NCBI GenBank assembly: GCA_030549495.1
Contig: JAUIRK010000459.1
Span: 62,001 to 126,000, forward strand
From: Nectonema munidae
Taxonomy: Eukaryota > Nematomorpha > Nectonematoida > Nectonematidae
Direction: 5' to 3'
Length of the DNA stretch: 64,000 nucleotides
The notes beneath the pieces are model-generated. The model made no database searches. It worked only from the letters and a program-made list of their open reading frames with translations, and was not told the origin of the DNA. Positions within the stretch are counted from its first letter, which is position 1; each line of letters starts with the position of its first letter. This document shows, piece by piece, positions 1 through 11,474 of this stretch. A program made the position numbers and the translations under genes.

Positions 1-328
1 TTAAATTAGTTTTACATTTTTTTCAAATTTAAACAAATATAAGGAATCAGTAAAGAATCAGAATTTTTTACTTTTTTAACTAATATTGATTCTTCAAAAA
101 ATAGCAGATACTACCGATTCGGATTAATCCTTTCATCCTCTCTTTACCCTCCACATATAGTATCTCTTGAGAGGGTAAAAATCAGCATAATGTTATTGTT
201 TTAAATTGGATGATTACAAACAAATATTGTACAAAAAGAATATATATATATATAAGTATATAGAAATGTTATGTCTTATGTTATATGCAAAAGATTCAAA
301 TGTAATGAGGGAGGACTTTTGAACTGCC

Positions 329-359
<31 letters not shown>

Positions 360-1928
360 CAATTACATTATATGTTGAAAAGTAGATTATGAATATCAAT
401 TTATGCAAATGGAGTTAAAATTAAAGTATTAGCGTAAAAGCATGTCAGATGTGAGTGAGTATTCTCTATGTGATATATATCTGCAGCATTAATATTAATG
501 TGATTAAAATTCAATATGCAAAAACGTAGTATATCCAAGACAAATCGCAAAGTAAAATATGGTATTGATGTGAATGCACATCGGAAAAATATGCGTGTGT
601 TTCTGTAAAGTTTAAAAAACTGTCTTACCAATACGGCTAAAATTTGAGAAAGTGAGTAGTATATATAGTGAGTGATATATTAATTTATCCTTACTTGTAT
701 ACTTCAACGATAAATCAAACGGCTTTTCAATTTCACTTAAACTTCGAAGATTTAATGAGAAGAATATGGCTACTATTTTTGTTCTAATTCATGCATGTAT
801 TGCAGCATTTAATATTACTTTTTTCAATTATATATGTGTTCATATTCCTGTCGTATATCTTCATGAATACGCCACTCATCAGTCATAAACCTCTCTTTTC
901 AACGATTTTTCATTGATTTCAAAAATTTTCTTCCTTCGTATAGTAAAGTCGCTAGCAAACGCCCACACCCCTTTTTCCTTGAATAATAAATACTAATCAT
1001 TTTAAAAAAAGATTTACAACTGGCGGATTTAAACGGGGCGAAACCACCCCCCCCCCGCACAAAATTGCATTGCCAATTTCTTGAAAATTTTTCTTAATTC
1101 TTTTTGTTGAACTCAAATATTATGATGGCTTCTGCAACTCGTTTTTTAGATTCAATCTTTCTCCAAAGTGAGAAGCCCTAAAAAGTTTTTTATGTTTCAA
1201 TCGTAGTTAAGTGTGACACTTATTACTTTCATATTATCTAATTTTTTTTTGTAAATTTATTATCACATCAAGTTTTACCACATCAATTCACTTCACAGTT
1301 CAATGAATGAGGATCCTTTGAATGATATCATTCTTCTTTTTGTTCACAGAGATATTCGATTGGATATTGACACCATTATTTATATGTATGCTAAAAAGTG
1401 TCTTTTTCTAATTGATAAAGCTTAAATTTATATGCTTCAAATTTCAGTTCTAGTTTAGTAAAATCTGCTCTCTCCCCTAATGACAATTACTAGCGATTTA
1501 AGTTTATTCTAATTTCCGCACTAAAATCACACAAATTTGTTATAAAAAGTTAAAAATTTAGTCAAGCTTCGTTTATAATTATCCGTGAACTTCAACATCT
1601 GTCAGTTTTTTTTGAGAACAAAATACTTTATGTACAGAAATTTTTGCTTCGATAAAATCCGTCAGTCTCGAAGATCCATCATTTTTTTCAGGAACCGAAT
1701 GTTTCACTGATTTCTAAAAATTAGCTTTACTGCAAATTAATCTTTTCCCACAATTAAAAATGTCTGTTTTTCATTTATTTGGATATTTTGTAATGATAAT
1801 AAATTTTTTACTGAAAATTTACTTTTTTATTCCTTGATCTGTAATTTTTTGCTAAAATTTTTGAAACGTAAATAAAAATTGTTGATTCCCAGGAAATCGA
1901 GAACTAATGACATTTCGTGTAAATTTCA
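1..1928. other. AT-rich intergenic DNA
   Basis: I see no gene here. The stretch holds short simple repeats: a (TA)n run near 241-254, an (ATT)n run near 330-357 and a C10 run at 1047-1056. The short ORF at 401-631 on the minus strand has no recognisable domain and normal AT-rich composition. Confidence 0.6.
330..357. repeat. (ATT)n microsatellite
   Basis: About nine uninterrupted ATT units in intergenic DNA. Confidence 0.9.
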
Positions 1929-1929
1929 G

Positions 1930-2201
1930 TGAAAACAACAAGAACAAGAATCCAGGAACACTATAGCTATGCACATTTGAAAGCTGTCAATTCAAAAGTG
2001 TTTCCAACAAATGCCACGCAACAACAAGACATTGCATTATGGAGTGCAGGAAGCGGCATCAAAACAACCAACCACCCTCTTCTAGCACCGTTTGACTGGT
2101 CCATCTGGTTAGAGCAAGCTTGGAAGTCACATATGAAAGTTATCCATGTTTACAATGTTTCATTCGGTTTAGGAGAATTTCAGATGCACGAACCAAGTTT
2201 T
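1930..2201 (+). CDS. Unassigned coding-like segment, possible exon
   Basis: An open frame of about 90 codons follows a good 3' splice-site sequence (a T-rich tract ending AAATTTCAG at 1929). It is richer in GC than its surroundings. The predicted peptide is mixed and non-repetitive, with Trp, Gln and His residues (for example HYSYAHLKAVNSKVFPTNAT), and I do not recognise its family. Near 2199 the sequence passes into a dispersed AACGATAACG repeat, so the tail of the ORF is repeat-derived. No partner exon was found nearby. It could be a terminal exon of a gene starting left of the window, a decayed exon, or chance. Confidence 0.25.
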
Positions 2202-2280
2202 AAAATAACGATATTTGAGTTAATTTCTCGTTATTGTTAATAACGATAATAAAGATAACTAACTAAAATATTTTTACGAA
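2199..2280. repeat. Dispersed short repeat (AACGATAACG family), copy 1
   Basis: It shares with the copies at 3070-3166, 3441-3540 and 3912-3992 a left part (AAAATAACGATATTT, then TTTCTCGTTATTG) and a run of ATAACGATAA. It looks like a short mobile or SINE-like unit of about 100 bp. I could not assign a family. Confidence 0.45.
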
Positions 2281-3069
2281 ATCCAAATTCATACTTATAA
2301 GTATACTTTTTTCCTTTAAGATTTTGGTAATATCAAACAAAAATCGCTTTCATATATTTTTGTTTTAAAAATTTTTTTCTCTAAAAAACTTAAAAAATTT
2401 ATTTTACAAAATTCAATGCAAATATTTTATTCTTATATATAACAAAATATTACAGAATTTTATGTTAATCCGCAAAATCACAATTGGCAAAGTGTATTAG
2501 TACCCTGTCTATAGCTAAATAGATATTTAAAAGGTAACTAATATAATTCACTAACCTTTCTAACAGAATAACTAATCTTAGTAACTGACTAGTGATTTGA
2601 CTAACTATAGGTAATTAATTTACTAAATACGTAACTAATCAACCTTATGAACTAACTGACATCTTACTTAATACAATCTTACTTGGTTCGTCCATCTATG
2701 GAAGTTATGCAAACGGAATGATGTTTCGTCTAAGTGTAATTCGTCCATTTGACGACCTCTTCCATCCAGAATCCGTCTATCTGCCGCGACAGCGTTTACA
2801 GTATATAATATCTAGGAAAAATAATTTTTAAATCTTATAAATTTGAAGTGAATAATTTCAGTCAAATCTATATGAGTAAATATGCCAAACGATTTATTAT
2901 TTTTTTGAAAGGAGTATATAGCGTAAGACTTTTTCCAGAAATCCCGTCTATGCGCAAAAAATCTATACTTCCAAATTTTGAAAAATTTCGACTAAATTGA
3001 TAACAATTTGTTTTTGTTGAGATGATTTGTTCATCATCATAAACATAAAAGGAACTAAGCATTTTTTAC

Positions 3070-3992
3070 ATTGACGAAAACGATAACGAAGAGTATTTTT
3101 GAAGGTTTGTGTTCGTTTTTATCTCTTCTTCTTCGTTTTTATTTCGTTAGTTATCGTTAATTGATTATGGCCTGCACTTCATAAGTAACTTCAGTTTTTA
3201 TTATGGATATTTTTTATAAAAATAAAAAGAGACAACACCTAATGAATTCTCACTACACAAATATAATGTAATGATATCTCTCTATAATACGTCGCGTAAA
3301 TCCTATAATTCAATATCCTTCAATATAATGGTTTTACTGCGTTGGTAAATCAAGTGAGAAGATGTTTTTGGAAAGCTTTGTGTTATGCGAGCTAATACTA
3401 AAAATTCATTGCAGTGTGCTTGCATATACATACAGCTTAGCGTTAAAATAACGATATTTCGATTAATTTTTCGTTATCGTTGTCATTATGACTAACTAAA
3501 AAAACGATAAAGAAGTGCTGTAAAAACAGTAACGATTCAACTCTATTAAACATTTAAAGAAAAATCTGACCAGTATATAAGCTAGCATTGAGGCTGTTAT
3601 ATATGGGAAACGATTCAATTATAGGTACTAGGACAAAAGATTTCATTTTTAAGCCCATGGCTTTTATCTTTAATCTTGTGTCATTTTTTAGAGTGACAGA
3701 AGTCAAGGTATCCAACTTGTCATCGTGAAACATTTATTCATGGTGGAGTATTAAGTTTAATATGGAGCGCCGAAAAAGCTTACCCGAAACACTGATTTAT
3801 AAAACATATGGTCCATGTGGAGTATTAGTTTATAGTTAATCAATTATTACTTCTATTGACTTATATTGATTTGAGAAAGACGAAATAAATGGAAATTGTT
3901 TAAAAATTAAAATGTTAATAAAGATAACTAAAAAATTTTTTTACTTTAACGATAACGATAACGAAGCGTTTTAAGCAGTAAAGATACAACTT
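3070..3992. repeat. Cluster of AACGATAACG-type short repeats, copies 2-4
   Basis: Three partial copies lie at about 3070-3166, 3441-3540 (the fullest) and 3912-3992. Shared blocks are ATAACGATATTTCGATTAAT, GATAACTAACTAAAA and a right end of the form AACGATAACGAAG, about 10 bp, then GTAACGATTCAACT. The rest of the interval is AT-rich with no ORF I would defend. Confidence 0.45.
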
Positions 3993-4342
3993 GTGATAAA
4001 ATTTTAGAGTTCAAAGAGTTTAATAAAAAAAATTAAAAGTTAATGTTTTATTTTTATTTTTTTTTACATGACACAATTTATTGAAACAGATTTGTATCAA
4101 TCTATAGTAAAAACTTTGAAAATTATTATTAGTGCATTTCGAAGGACTATTACGTGAGCTTTGAAAAAAAGATAACGTTAATTTTTTTTGTTTTTTCATA
4201 TGCAAAACTATCAATCAAAATAAAATTTAACAAATTTGTGTTCAGGGATAAGCGAGAATTTGTATAAAAAATTCACATCTGAGTACATTTATAAGGATTT
4301 ATTTAAAGGAGTTTTAAAAAGGGTTGTTAATAGAGTCATCGT

Positions 4343-4368
4343 TAGGATTAAGGTTAGGGTTAGGGATA
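4343..4368. repeat. Short TTAGGG-like interstitial tract
   Basis: A few degenerate telomere-like units occur in a row (GATTAAGGTTAGGGTTAGGG). It is too short to indicate a former chromosome end. Confidence 0.3.
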
Positions 4369-4551
4369 GCGTTAAGTAACTTAATTAAAAACGTTGTGAC
4401 CCTAGATTGGCCACCACGACCAATAAAGTTAGAAAGACTGTTCTAGATGGAAGGAGGGAGATCAGTTCCCCATTTAAGAATACTTAGACCTCTCTTTAGA
4501 AAATCAGCAGATATTCAAAGTAAAGAAAAGTTTTCAAATTTGCAAATTATT

Positions 4552-4854
4552 ATTCTTCTTCTCTTCTGTTTAGCCTGTTGGTTTTCGAAGGTTGGCATGA
4601 ACCCTTTCTTCAATATATTCTTGACATTTCTTTCTGTATTTTTCTCTTCCATTTGCAAGTGTCTTCAGTTCTTCGTAATTTCCTTCTGTCATTCGTCTTC
4701 CTTCGTCAAACCAATTTATTCTTTTTCTTCCACTTCCTTTCCCTTTTGTCGATCCAAAAGTTTTCGTGATTTCTTTCAACTCTTCTCCGCCACTACCTCT
4801 TTTATGGTTTTTATTTAGTAAAAAAAAATATAAGATTTCAAAATTAAAAAAAAA
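4552..4854 (-). mobile_element. LINE-derived 302-bp element, copy 1
   Basis: Nearly identical along its whole length to 8931-9232, and both copies begin and end at the same points. In minus orientation it starts with an A/T-rich leader, encodes a short open frame (4570-4779, 69 aa) containing GRKRINWFDEGRRMTEGNY and a Lys/Glu/Arg-rich continuation, and ends in a (GAA)n-type tail. The peptide resembles the charged linker between endonuclease and reverse transcriptase of non-LTR retrotransposons. Shared ends suggest a short non-autonomous derivative that moves as a unit, rather than two random truncations. The longer plus-strand ORFs over the same bases are antisense shadows. Confidence 0.55.
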
Positions 4855-5942
4855 CTCGAGCCTCCTCTGGAATAGGGAAAGCTACGTGCATTGAATTTGC
4901 TAAGCTTAAAGCTGGCATTATCCTTGCCTGTCGAAATGTTGAGAAAGCGCAATCGGTGGTGAACGAGATAAATTTGCTTACTGGGTAAATTTTCTCAAAA
5001 GCTTTGTTTTACTTTCTTGAACGCTCTATGATCATCTTCATTTGATGATAACTCCTCGCAGACCAAATTTTGATAGATTAATTTCCGATAACCTACAAGT
5101 TGTGGTATAATGGCGTCGAAAAAAATAAAAGAAATCACGGCAAAAACGATGTAAAAAAATAAAATAAAATTAGTAGTGAGTTGGATAGCAGTTGTAGTTT
5201 TGAATAGCTGATAATTAGGGAGTTATTTTGTTTCTCAATAAGAGATAATAAGAATCTTGTCTCCCACTCAAACTCCAAGTTTACTTACAAATTCAAAGTA
5301 TTTAAGCCTCTAAGCCTTAGTTCCTGATTTTGCTAAAGAATGGCGACTCCAAAATGATTACAAAATCTAACTTTTTTTCATTATTTATATGCAGATTTAA
5401 ATATTATTTAAAATATATCTCCGACTCCAAAATTTTCCTTTACATACCCCTTCGTCTCCTCCGACTACTATTCGTTAAAATCTGCGTCTTTGCAAAACAG
5501 ATTATGAGGGTTGTCATTTTTCTTTAATTTTTTTATTTTTTCCCGTCTACATTTTGACACAATTTGCAATACATAGCTATTTTGTGTCTCAACACTTAGT
5601 CATAAAATACTTAATACTACTACAAACTTTTCAAAAACTATCATGGATAAAGTGTGGATCTATCTTCTTCATTTTGCTTAATTAGAATTGTCTTCAACTC
5701 ATTTTTTGTATATTCTTACAGTAAACCTTCTTGTTTCTTTTATACACTTTTAACTCCTGTTCTTATACTTTTTAAATATTAAGCTTTTTAGATAAATTAA
5801 CCTGGTAATTTTTTGTCTAGATAAATTTACCCCGAAAGGAGAAAATTTCACAAAATTGTGTCCTTTTTACTGACCCCAAAGTTTTCAAAAATTCTTTTTT
5901 TCATGCGATAAGTTAACAACTTAACCTAACTTTTTTTTATAG

Positions 5943-5974
5943 AAAATACTGATCTCTTACAAGATCAGTATTTT
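5943..5974. repeat. Perfect 13-bp hairpin
   Basis: The arm AAAATACTGATCT and its exact reverse complement are separated by a 6-nt loop (CTTACA). No gene is close enough to call it a terminator or regulatory hairpin. Confidence 0.6.
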
Positions 5975-6626
5975 TTAATTATAATTTAATTATTTATTGA
6001 TTTTTTAATCAACTTAGATCAGAATCAAGAAATCCATCATATCTTTTATTGGATAGTGTAAAACTGCATTTATAGTTGAATGTTTTGGAATGGAGGATCA
6101 TCAGTGTGTGTAATGGGGAGGGAATTGTTTTTTTTACCTTTTATCATTTTGAATTGGAGTTATTAAACAAAAATAAACACTGTTTTTTCCCTTTTTGTCA
6201 ATCAAGGAAACAACACGCATGTGAATTGAATAAATATGTGGCATCCAAGCCCTATCCTGATAATCGATTTTGTATCGGTACAGTTAAACTACACTTTTCT
6301 GGGTTTTAAAGAATTTTTTTATTAAAATTTGTTTATTTATTTATATTTATTTAGATTCATAAATGAAAATTCATAAAAAAAAAATTTGAAGCAATACCAC
6401 TTTTTTTATTTTTTACAGTTCAATATTTTCATTATGAAAGCTGAGTGATGATTTTCTTTCATCTCTTGGTTTTGTTTAATTAAAGAAAAATGGGTAAAAA
6501 AATTACTCATTGCAAAGGCCGATGTTTTTCTATCTGTCAACCGTGATGAATAATTTTGTGATATCAAAATTTAAAAATTAATATATTTTTAAAAAAGTTC
6601 ATTTTTATAGAAAGTGCTTCAATGAT

Positions 6627-6649
6627 CACACACACACACACACACACAC
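6627..6649. repeat. (CA)n microsatellite
   Basis: About eleven CA units, followed by a short CT run. Confidence 0.85.
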
Positions 6650-6834
6650 TCTCTAAATTCTAAGGATTCATTATGTGTATTGTATACCTTTGTATAAATG
6701 GATAAATACTTCTGAACGTCTAATTAGTAATCATTTTCATTACAAATGGCCTCTTTGTCTTAGGTGAGATTGTCAACAAAGTTCCTAAGCACTTTTGAAG
6801 CAATACCTGATATATCTGACAACAAATACCGTAA

Positions 6835-6950
6835 CCCGTTAACGACCAGAATAACCAGGCGATATCTACTATAAAGCAGAAGATTTGTATTAAAAAGCAT
6901 AAATGCAGACGATTCACAGTTTTGTAAGGTCGGCTGTGGTCGATAACCGG
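6835..6950. mobile_element. TTAA-type MITE of the CAGACGAT family
   Basis: The left end CCCGTTAACGACCAG and the right end TGGTCGATAACCGG form inverted repeats. They are bounded by GTAA on the left (a decayed TTAA) and TTAA on the right. The interior has GATATCTACTATAAAGCAGA and GCAGACGATT, blocks shared with the elements at 34996, 35223 and 59704. TTAA target and CCC ends point to a piggyBac-type non-autonomous element. The minus-strand ORFs over it are chance. Confidence 0.6.
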
Positions 6951-7770
6951 TTAAAGAATCTGACTCCGACATCAAATACTTAAAAATTTTGAATATTTAA
7001 AGCCAACTTTTACTTACACGACTTCGAGCATGAAAGAGTCACTTCCTATGCTTATTTAGGTTATAATATTTTCCATGCCACTCTTCCCATCTCTCTTTGT
7101 ATTGGTGATGGGACGATAGGAAAGTTTTATGTGATTCCCATTCTGATACCGATTCTTAATTGTGGCATCGTAAAAATAAAACGAATCAGGACAAAGGTAT
7201 CGGAAGCTACTGAAGATATTTTTGGATGCTATTCAGATTGCGATATTTTAAAAACACGATTCCCTTATCACTACAACATTGTATGCCCGTGCTTGTTTGG
7301 TGCTTGGCAAAATTCGCCTTGAAAAATACTTAGTAAATTAATTACCTCGTTATTTAAGCTCATATACCTTTACATAATTTCAAATAGCATTTTATTATTT
7401 TAATTCTCTTTATATTATTTTTAGCGAAATGATTTCAATAATGATGCCATAAAGAGAATCTTAATTAATCGGTTAAGATAGGTCTTTGTTTATCTTACGA
7501 CTTTTAGCGGACCGAACCGATATTTGTTAAGACTAGACTGAACTGAACGGTTGCAAAAGAGGGCCAAATCAAACTGAACTATCAGGACATGTTTTAACCG
7601 CACTGTGAACATGTCTATTTAGTGTATTTGTTTATCGAGGAATTAAATTTTGGTTTGTGATGAAAATGAGTTGAATTAAAGTGAATAGCCTATTAAGATT
7701 GGTATGTTAAAATTATTCAATTTTTTTCAACAAATTTTAAGTTTATATAATTTTGAAATAAATGTCAAGA
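6951..7770. other. Intergenic DNA without a recognised gene
   Basis: The ORF at 7131-7322 gives a peptide with SDCDILKTRFPYHYNIVCPC, which may be a remnant of an unknown repeat-borne coding sequence. I could not assign it. Confidence 0.4.
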
Positions 7771-7923
7771 AGTAAAATTTTTATATGCGCCTTCCTTTGT
7801 TGTTCATAAAAGTGAAGCTTAGTTTTCAATCTCTGAAAAATGCTAAAAGTATTGTTTAGTTAAAGCTCGATATGCATCTTATTCAGAAAAGGACAAAGGA
7901 GGCAGCATATAAAAATTTTACTT
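7771..7923. mobile_element. Inverted-repeat MITE
   Basis: The left arm AGTAAAATTTTTATATGC plus about 15 further bases recurs inverted at 7893-7923 (GGACAAAGGAGGC, then GCATATAAAAATTTTACT). The arms are about 30 bp and imperfect, with about 90 bp between them. No clear target duplication, so the superfamily is not assigned. Confidence 0.5.
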
Positions 7924-7964
7924 ACTTGTTGAAATTAATTTTATAAGCAAAGTCTATGCCTCCT

Positions 7965-8095
7965 TCAAATTAATATGAACTCTTCAAAACACACAAATGC
8001 TAACTCTCTTTAGCATATGCCTCCTTAAAATTAACATCATCTACTTTAAACACACAAATGGAAGCATACATAAAATGCCTCCATAGTTCTACACA
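7965..8095. repeat. Two direct repeats of about 65 bp
   Basis: ATGCCTCCTTMAAATTAA and AAACACACAAATG occur twice in the same order, next to the MITE whose arms carry a related CTCCTTTG block. The pair probably belongs to the same repeat family. Confidence 0.4.
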
Positions 8096-8134
8096 TGGAA
8101 AACTTAAAAGTTTGCTTTTTGGAAGCCTCTGTAC

Positions 8135-8600
8135 TAGTAATATGCGTTATAACATAACATAAGTTTAACATAACATAAGTTTATTAGCGAAAGAAAGAAA
8201 GGCAAAAAGCCTATAGTAAGTATTCGCTTCATACTTTTGAAAATCAACGCGTTCTTTCATGCTCAAACCTTCTATTTTTCCAAAACTCATCAAGTCTGTT
8301 CTTGAAGATGTTCAAAGATGGAGCATCAACAACAAAATCAGGCAAAGAATTCCAATCATTTATCATTCGTTGAGAAAAGTATTTTTTCAAAAATACCTTC
8401 TTGCAATGTCTTTTTTTAAATTTGGAAGAATGAAATCTTTGAACTCTTTCAGAAAATTCAGGTAAAACTTGAGAAGTTAAGTTAAACTTTTCTTTTACAA
8501 AATCCTTATTTATTAAAATTTCCTTATTTACGTTATATCCCCAAATTATTCCAGCATCGTGCATGCTAACAGATTGGTTGGAGAATACCTATATTTGCAA
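8135..8600 (-). mobile_element. LINE 3' end (reverse-transcriptase C-terminus and tail)
   Basis: The minus-strand ORF at 8244-8564 (106 aa) ends with SQRMINDWNSLPDFVVDAPS and then a block of the form NIFKNRLDEFWKN. This is the conserved end of many CR1/Jockey-type ORF2 proteins, typically xNRVxxEWNxLPxxVVxAxSxxxFKxxLD. After the stop there is about 80 bp of 3' UTR and then a short tandem tail built from AACTTATGTTATGTT at about 8146-8184. Reverse-transcriptase catalytic motifs are absent, so this is a strongly 5'-truncated copy. Confidence 0.75.
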
Positions 8601-8930
8601 ACTTCTACTTCTGTATAATCAACATCCTCCCATAAGTGAAGCCTTCTAGAAGAATATGTCAAGTCAAAAATTTTTGTAAAACAAATTAAGTATAATAAAG
8701 CGTCATGCTTTCATTTATCAACTTATAATTTACTTACCTAATAAATACTATCAATCCAATTACTGCAATGACCATAAAAATAATTATGCGCTAACAAAAT
8801 GGATGCAATTTTGCAATTTCGCGAGAATGCTTTGTACTTATTTGCTTTTTGAAGAGTAAGAGCGTAAAATATTCAAAATTATTTAAAGGCGCACTGTTTT
8901 CCTTTTTTTAACAATGTTTTAACATATACT

Positions 8931-9232
8931 TCTTCTTCTTCTTTTATTTAGCCTGTTCGTTTTCGAAGGTTGGCATGAACCCTTTCTTCAATGTAATCTT
9001 GACATTTCTTTCTGTATTTTTCTCTTCCATTTGCAAGTCTCTTCAGTTCTTCGTAATTTCATTCTGTCATTCGTCTTCCTTCGTCAAACCAATTTATTCT
9101 TTTTCTTCCACTTCCTTTCCCTTTTGTCGATTCAAAAGTGTTCGTGATTTCTTTCAACTCTTCACCGCCACTACCTCTTTTATGGTTTTTATTTTATAAA
9201 AAAAAATATAGGATTTCAAAATTAAAAAAAAA
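8931..9232 (-). mobile_element. LINE-derived 302-bp element, copy 2
   Basis: Second copy of the element at 4552-4854. Both share the (GAA)n tail, the coding-like body and the A-rich leader, with only scattered differences over the full length. The frame that encodes the NWFDEGRR block in copy 1 is present here too, with substitutions. Confidence 0.55.
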
Positions 9233-10577
9233 TTGGCCTTAAACTTCATCCATAAAAATGTTTTCCTTTTCAATTTAATTAGTTTAACAACCTAATAATT
9301 TCAATTTAATAATCTAATAAGGTTATTTTGCATCATCCGTGCACATCTTGAAAATAGAGATATAGTAGAAGAAGGTTTTAACAAATTAAAGATTTTTATT
9401 TAGTTAAATATTGCTGATCTTTGAAGAAGAAAAATTTATTAAACAACATAATATAAGTAAGAATAACAAAAAAATTAATTAAATTGATATCAATTTCAAT
9501 CAATCAGTTTTCAATATATAGGGGATATTACAAAAGGCTAAAACGCCGCTAATAACCAACTTTGGAAGGATCAGTATTAAAGAGTTATTAATTTTATTAT
9601 TGATTATATTTAAGAGTTATTAATCATCATTGATTAGATCTGTTTGAGAAAGAAACATATAAGTTATTATATAAGCGTTTTCTGTATCTTGTTTTTATAA
9701 ACATATTTGGGCAGTTCTTGAGCTTCTATGGGAAAAAGGAGGTGAAACAGTATGATTAGCATCGATGAAGTTCTTGTTTGTTTTAACAGGAGGGAACAAT
9801 ATGAAAAAGTTTCAAGTTCTGAATATATATTATTTGAAATATTATCATAGTCAAATGATAACAAAATCGCTAAAACAACGATGTCCACTTCACTACTCAA
9901 AAAATAATTAGAATTCAAATTGCTAATTTTGTGAAAATATTTTGAGATCTTATTTTCAGTGTAGCATGATGATGATTTAACACTTCGAATAATGTCATTT
10001 AAAGATATTAAAAATATATTTTATTTAACTTTTCTAAAAAAACTAACTTTTACGTCAACATCAATTATATTTTTTAAAATGATTAAATTTATTAAATATA
10101 TCAGGGGATTTGTTGCGGGAGGAGGCAATGTCCAGGGGGTAATTGTTCAATTACCGTTTAAATAGATGAAATTATGAAAAATTGCAAATTCTGAAGAAAA
10201 AGATGCGAATTCTTTCATGCCTAGATGTCAATCCTTCAAGAGATCTTGGGAATAATGACAAAACACATGGGGATGAAAAAGAATAAGATACTTCCAAGGA
10301 TTAAGATTGCTAGCTAAAATGATGTTTTTTATAAAAATTAAATTTTTAATTTTTTATAAATATAACTGTAAAAAAGTTAGTTCATTTTATTTGTTATTTT
10401 TCAATAACAAAAAATTGGTATTTTTATAAGCTTTTATACAAATTCGGAAAAATCGAAAAAAGCAAAAAGAAAATGGCTTTTGAAAAAAAGGATTTTGCGA
10501 AAAAATACAGAATTTTCACAAAGATTAAAAATATTTACCACCCGGACTATTTTTTTTTGAAAGAATACCAGTTTCAT
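9233..10577. other. Intergenic DNA without a recognised gene
   Basis: AT-rich. The minus ORF at 9667-9918 (83 aa, hydrophobic and Ser-rich) matches nothing I know. No repeats with clear ends. Confidence 0.5.
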
Positions 10578-11060
10578 TCAATTGTTAAATATTAACAATT
10601 TAGATATTATAATATAATATCTTTTTGTTTTCATTAGCCGCGCTAGATTTTTTGTGTCAAACAATAGAAAGTTTTCTTCATTTTTCGTAATCTTTAAACT
10701 ATGTGGAATTCCTAAATCTGAAATATTTTCGGGTTCTAATCGAAATTGTTTTTTTCGAATAGGATGCACTACTTGTTTCATAGCATTTGTTGAAAGCATT
10801 TCTATTGAGTTGCTAATGTTCACTTTGTGTCTGACATCTTGAACAACTGCGGCAGGTATTGCATTTGACAATTTAGATCGTGATTTCAAATCTGATAATG
10901 TTTCTATAACTTCTTTTCTTTCATCTATAGGCAAAAGATTATGTGCCTTTCCTTCTGATACTGATCCACCACTAAAGTTAAAAAAAGTAACACCTCGAAG
11001 CGTAGCAAAGCCATTACAGTTTTTATCTTCACAACAAAAATGATGATTATGGTTTCTTGA
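10578..11060 (-). pseudogene. MULE transposase N-terminal fragment (FLYWCH-type)
   Basis: A minus-strand frame open over about 480 bp begins with a zinc-binding-like stretch (HNHHFCCEDKNC, later GKAHNLLP, corresponding to the Cys/His pattern and HNHPP end of a FLYWCH finger). It continues with LKSRSKLSNAIPAAVVQD and a KQVVHPIRKKQF block, then IPHSLKITKNEENFLLFD. This order is typical of the segment between the FLYWCH finger and the MULE DDE domain in invertebrate Mutator-like transposases. No catalytic domain follows (10.1-10.57 kb lacks one), so it is a truncated fossil. Family inference is by remembered pattern only. Confidence 0.6.
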
Positions 11061-11474
11061 TCGTTGATGTCGGTATATATATCCATTAAAAACAAGCTTT
11101 TCTTTACCTTTTTGAGATTTTACAACCCCCCCCCCCTTTTTTTATCTACCTCTATCTTCTCTTTCAGCCTTGAACTTTTTTTTCTTCATAAGGTTCAGAC
11201 GGTAGTGGCATTGAATATAGCACTAATACTTTGCTTTTATCTAGTTTAATTCATTTAATAAATTTATTTGTACTATTTTTTTGCTTTTGAATTTCAAAAA
11301 TTTCATTTTTTTTCTTTAGTTGAATCAAGTCATAGTTACTTATGGTAGTCTATTTTCATGATAATTAGTTTTAAAGAAGAAAAATTAAAAAAAAAATTCT
11401 GCGAGGTAAAAAATATTGCTTTTTTAATTTTTGAATATAGTAAGATATATTTATTTTGTATTTTTTTTTAATAT
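11061..11474. other. AT-rich spacer
   Basis: Poly-C (11128-11137) and poly-T tracts. No gene recognised. Confidence 0.5.

Larger units (their letters stand above)
4855..6834. other. AT-rich intergenic DNA
   Basis: No gene recognised. 5230-5480 contains several CTCCGACTCC-like blocks, resembling the eroded GAGTCGGAGTC-type repeat also seen near 45090-45300. A perfect hairpin lies at 5943-5974 and a (CA)n run at 6627-6649. The ORFs at 5330-5527 and 6076-6309 have no recognisable family. Confidence 0.5.

Noticed and set aside
4343-4368. Telomere or chromosome-fusion scar
   Set aside because: Only two or three TTAGGG-like units, within chance expectation for AT-rich DNA.
4447-4818. 123-aa plus ORF, Ser/Phe-rich
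   Set aside because: Antisense to the 302-bp LINE-derived element; the related copy at 8975-9199 has the same explanation.
5943-5974. Hairpin as a transcription terminator
   Set aside because: No gene ends nearby, and intrinsic terminators of this kind are not expected for animal genes.
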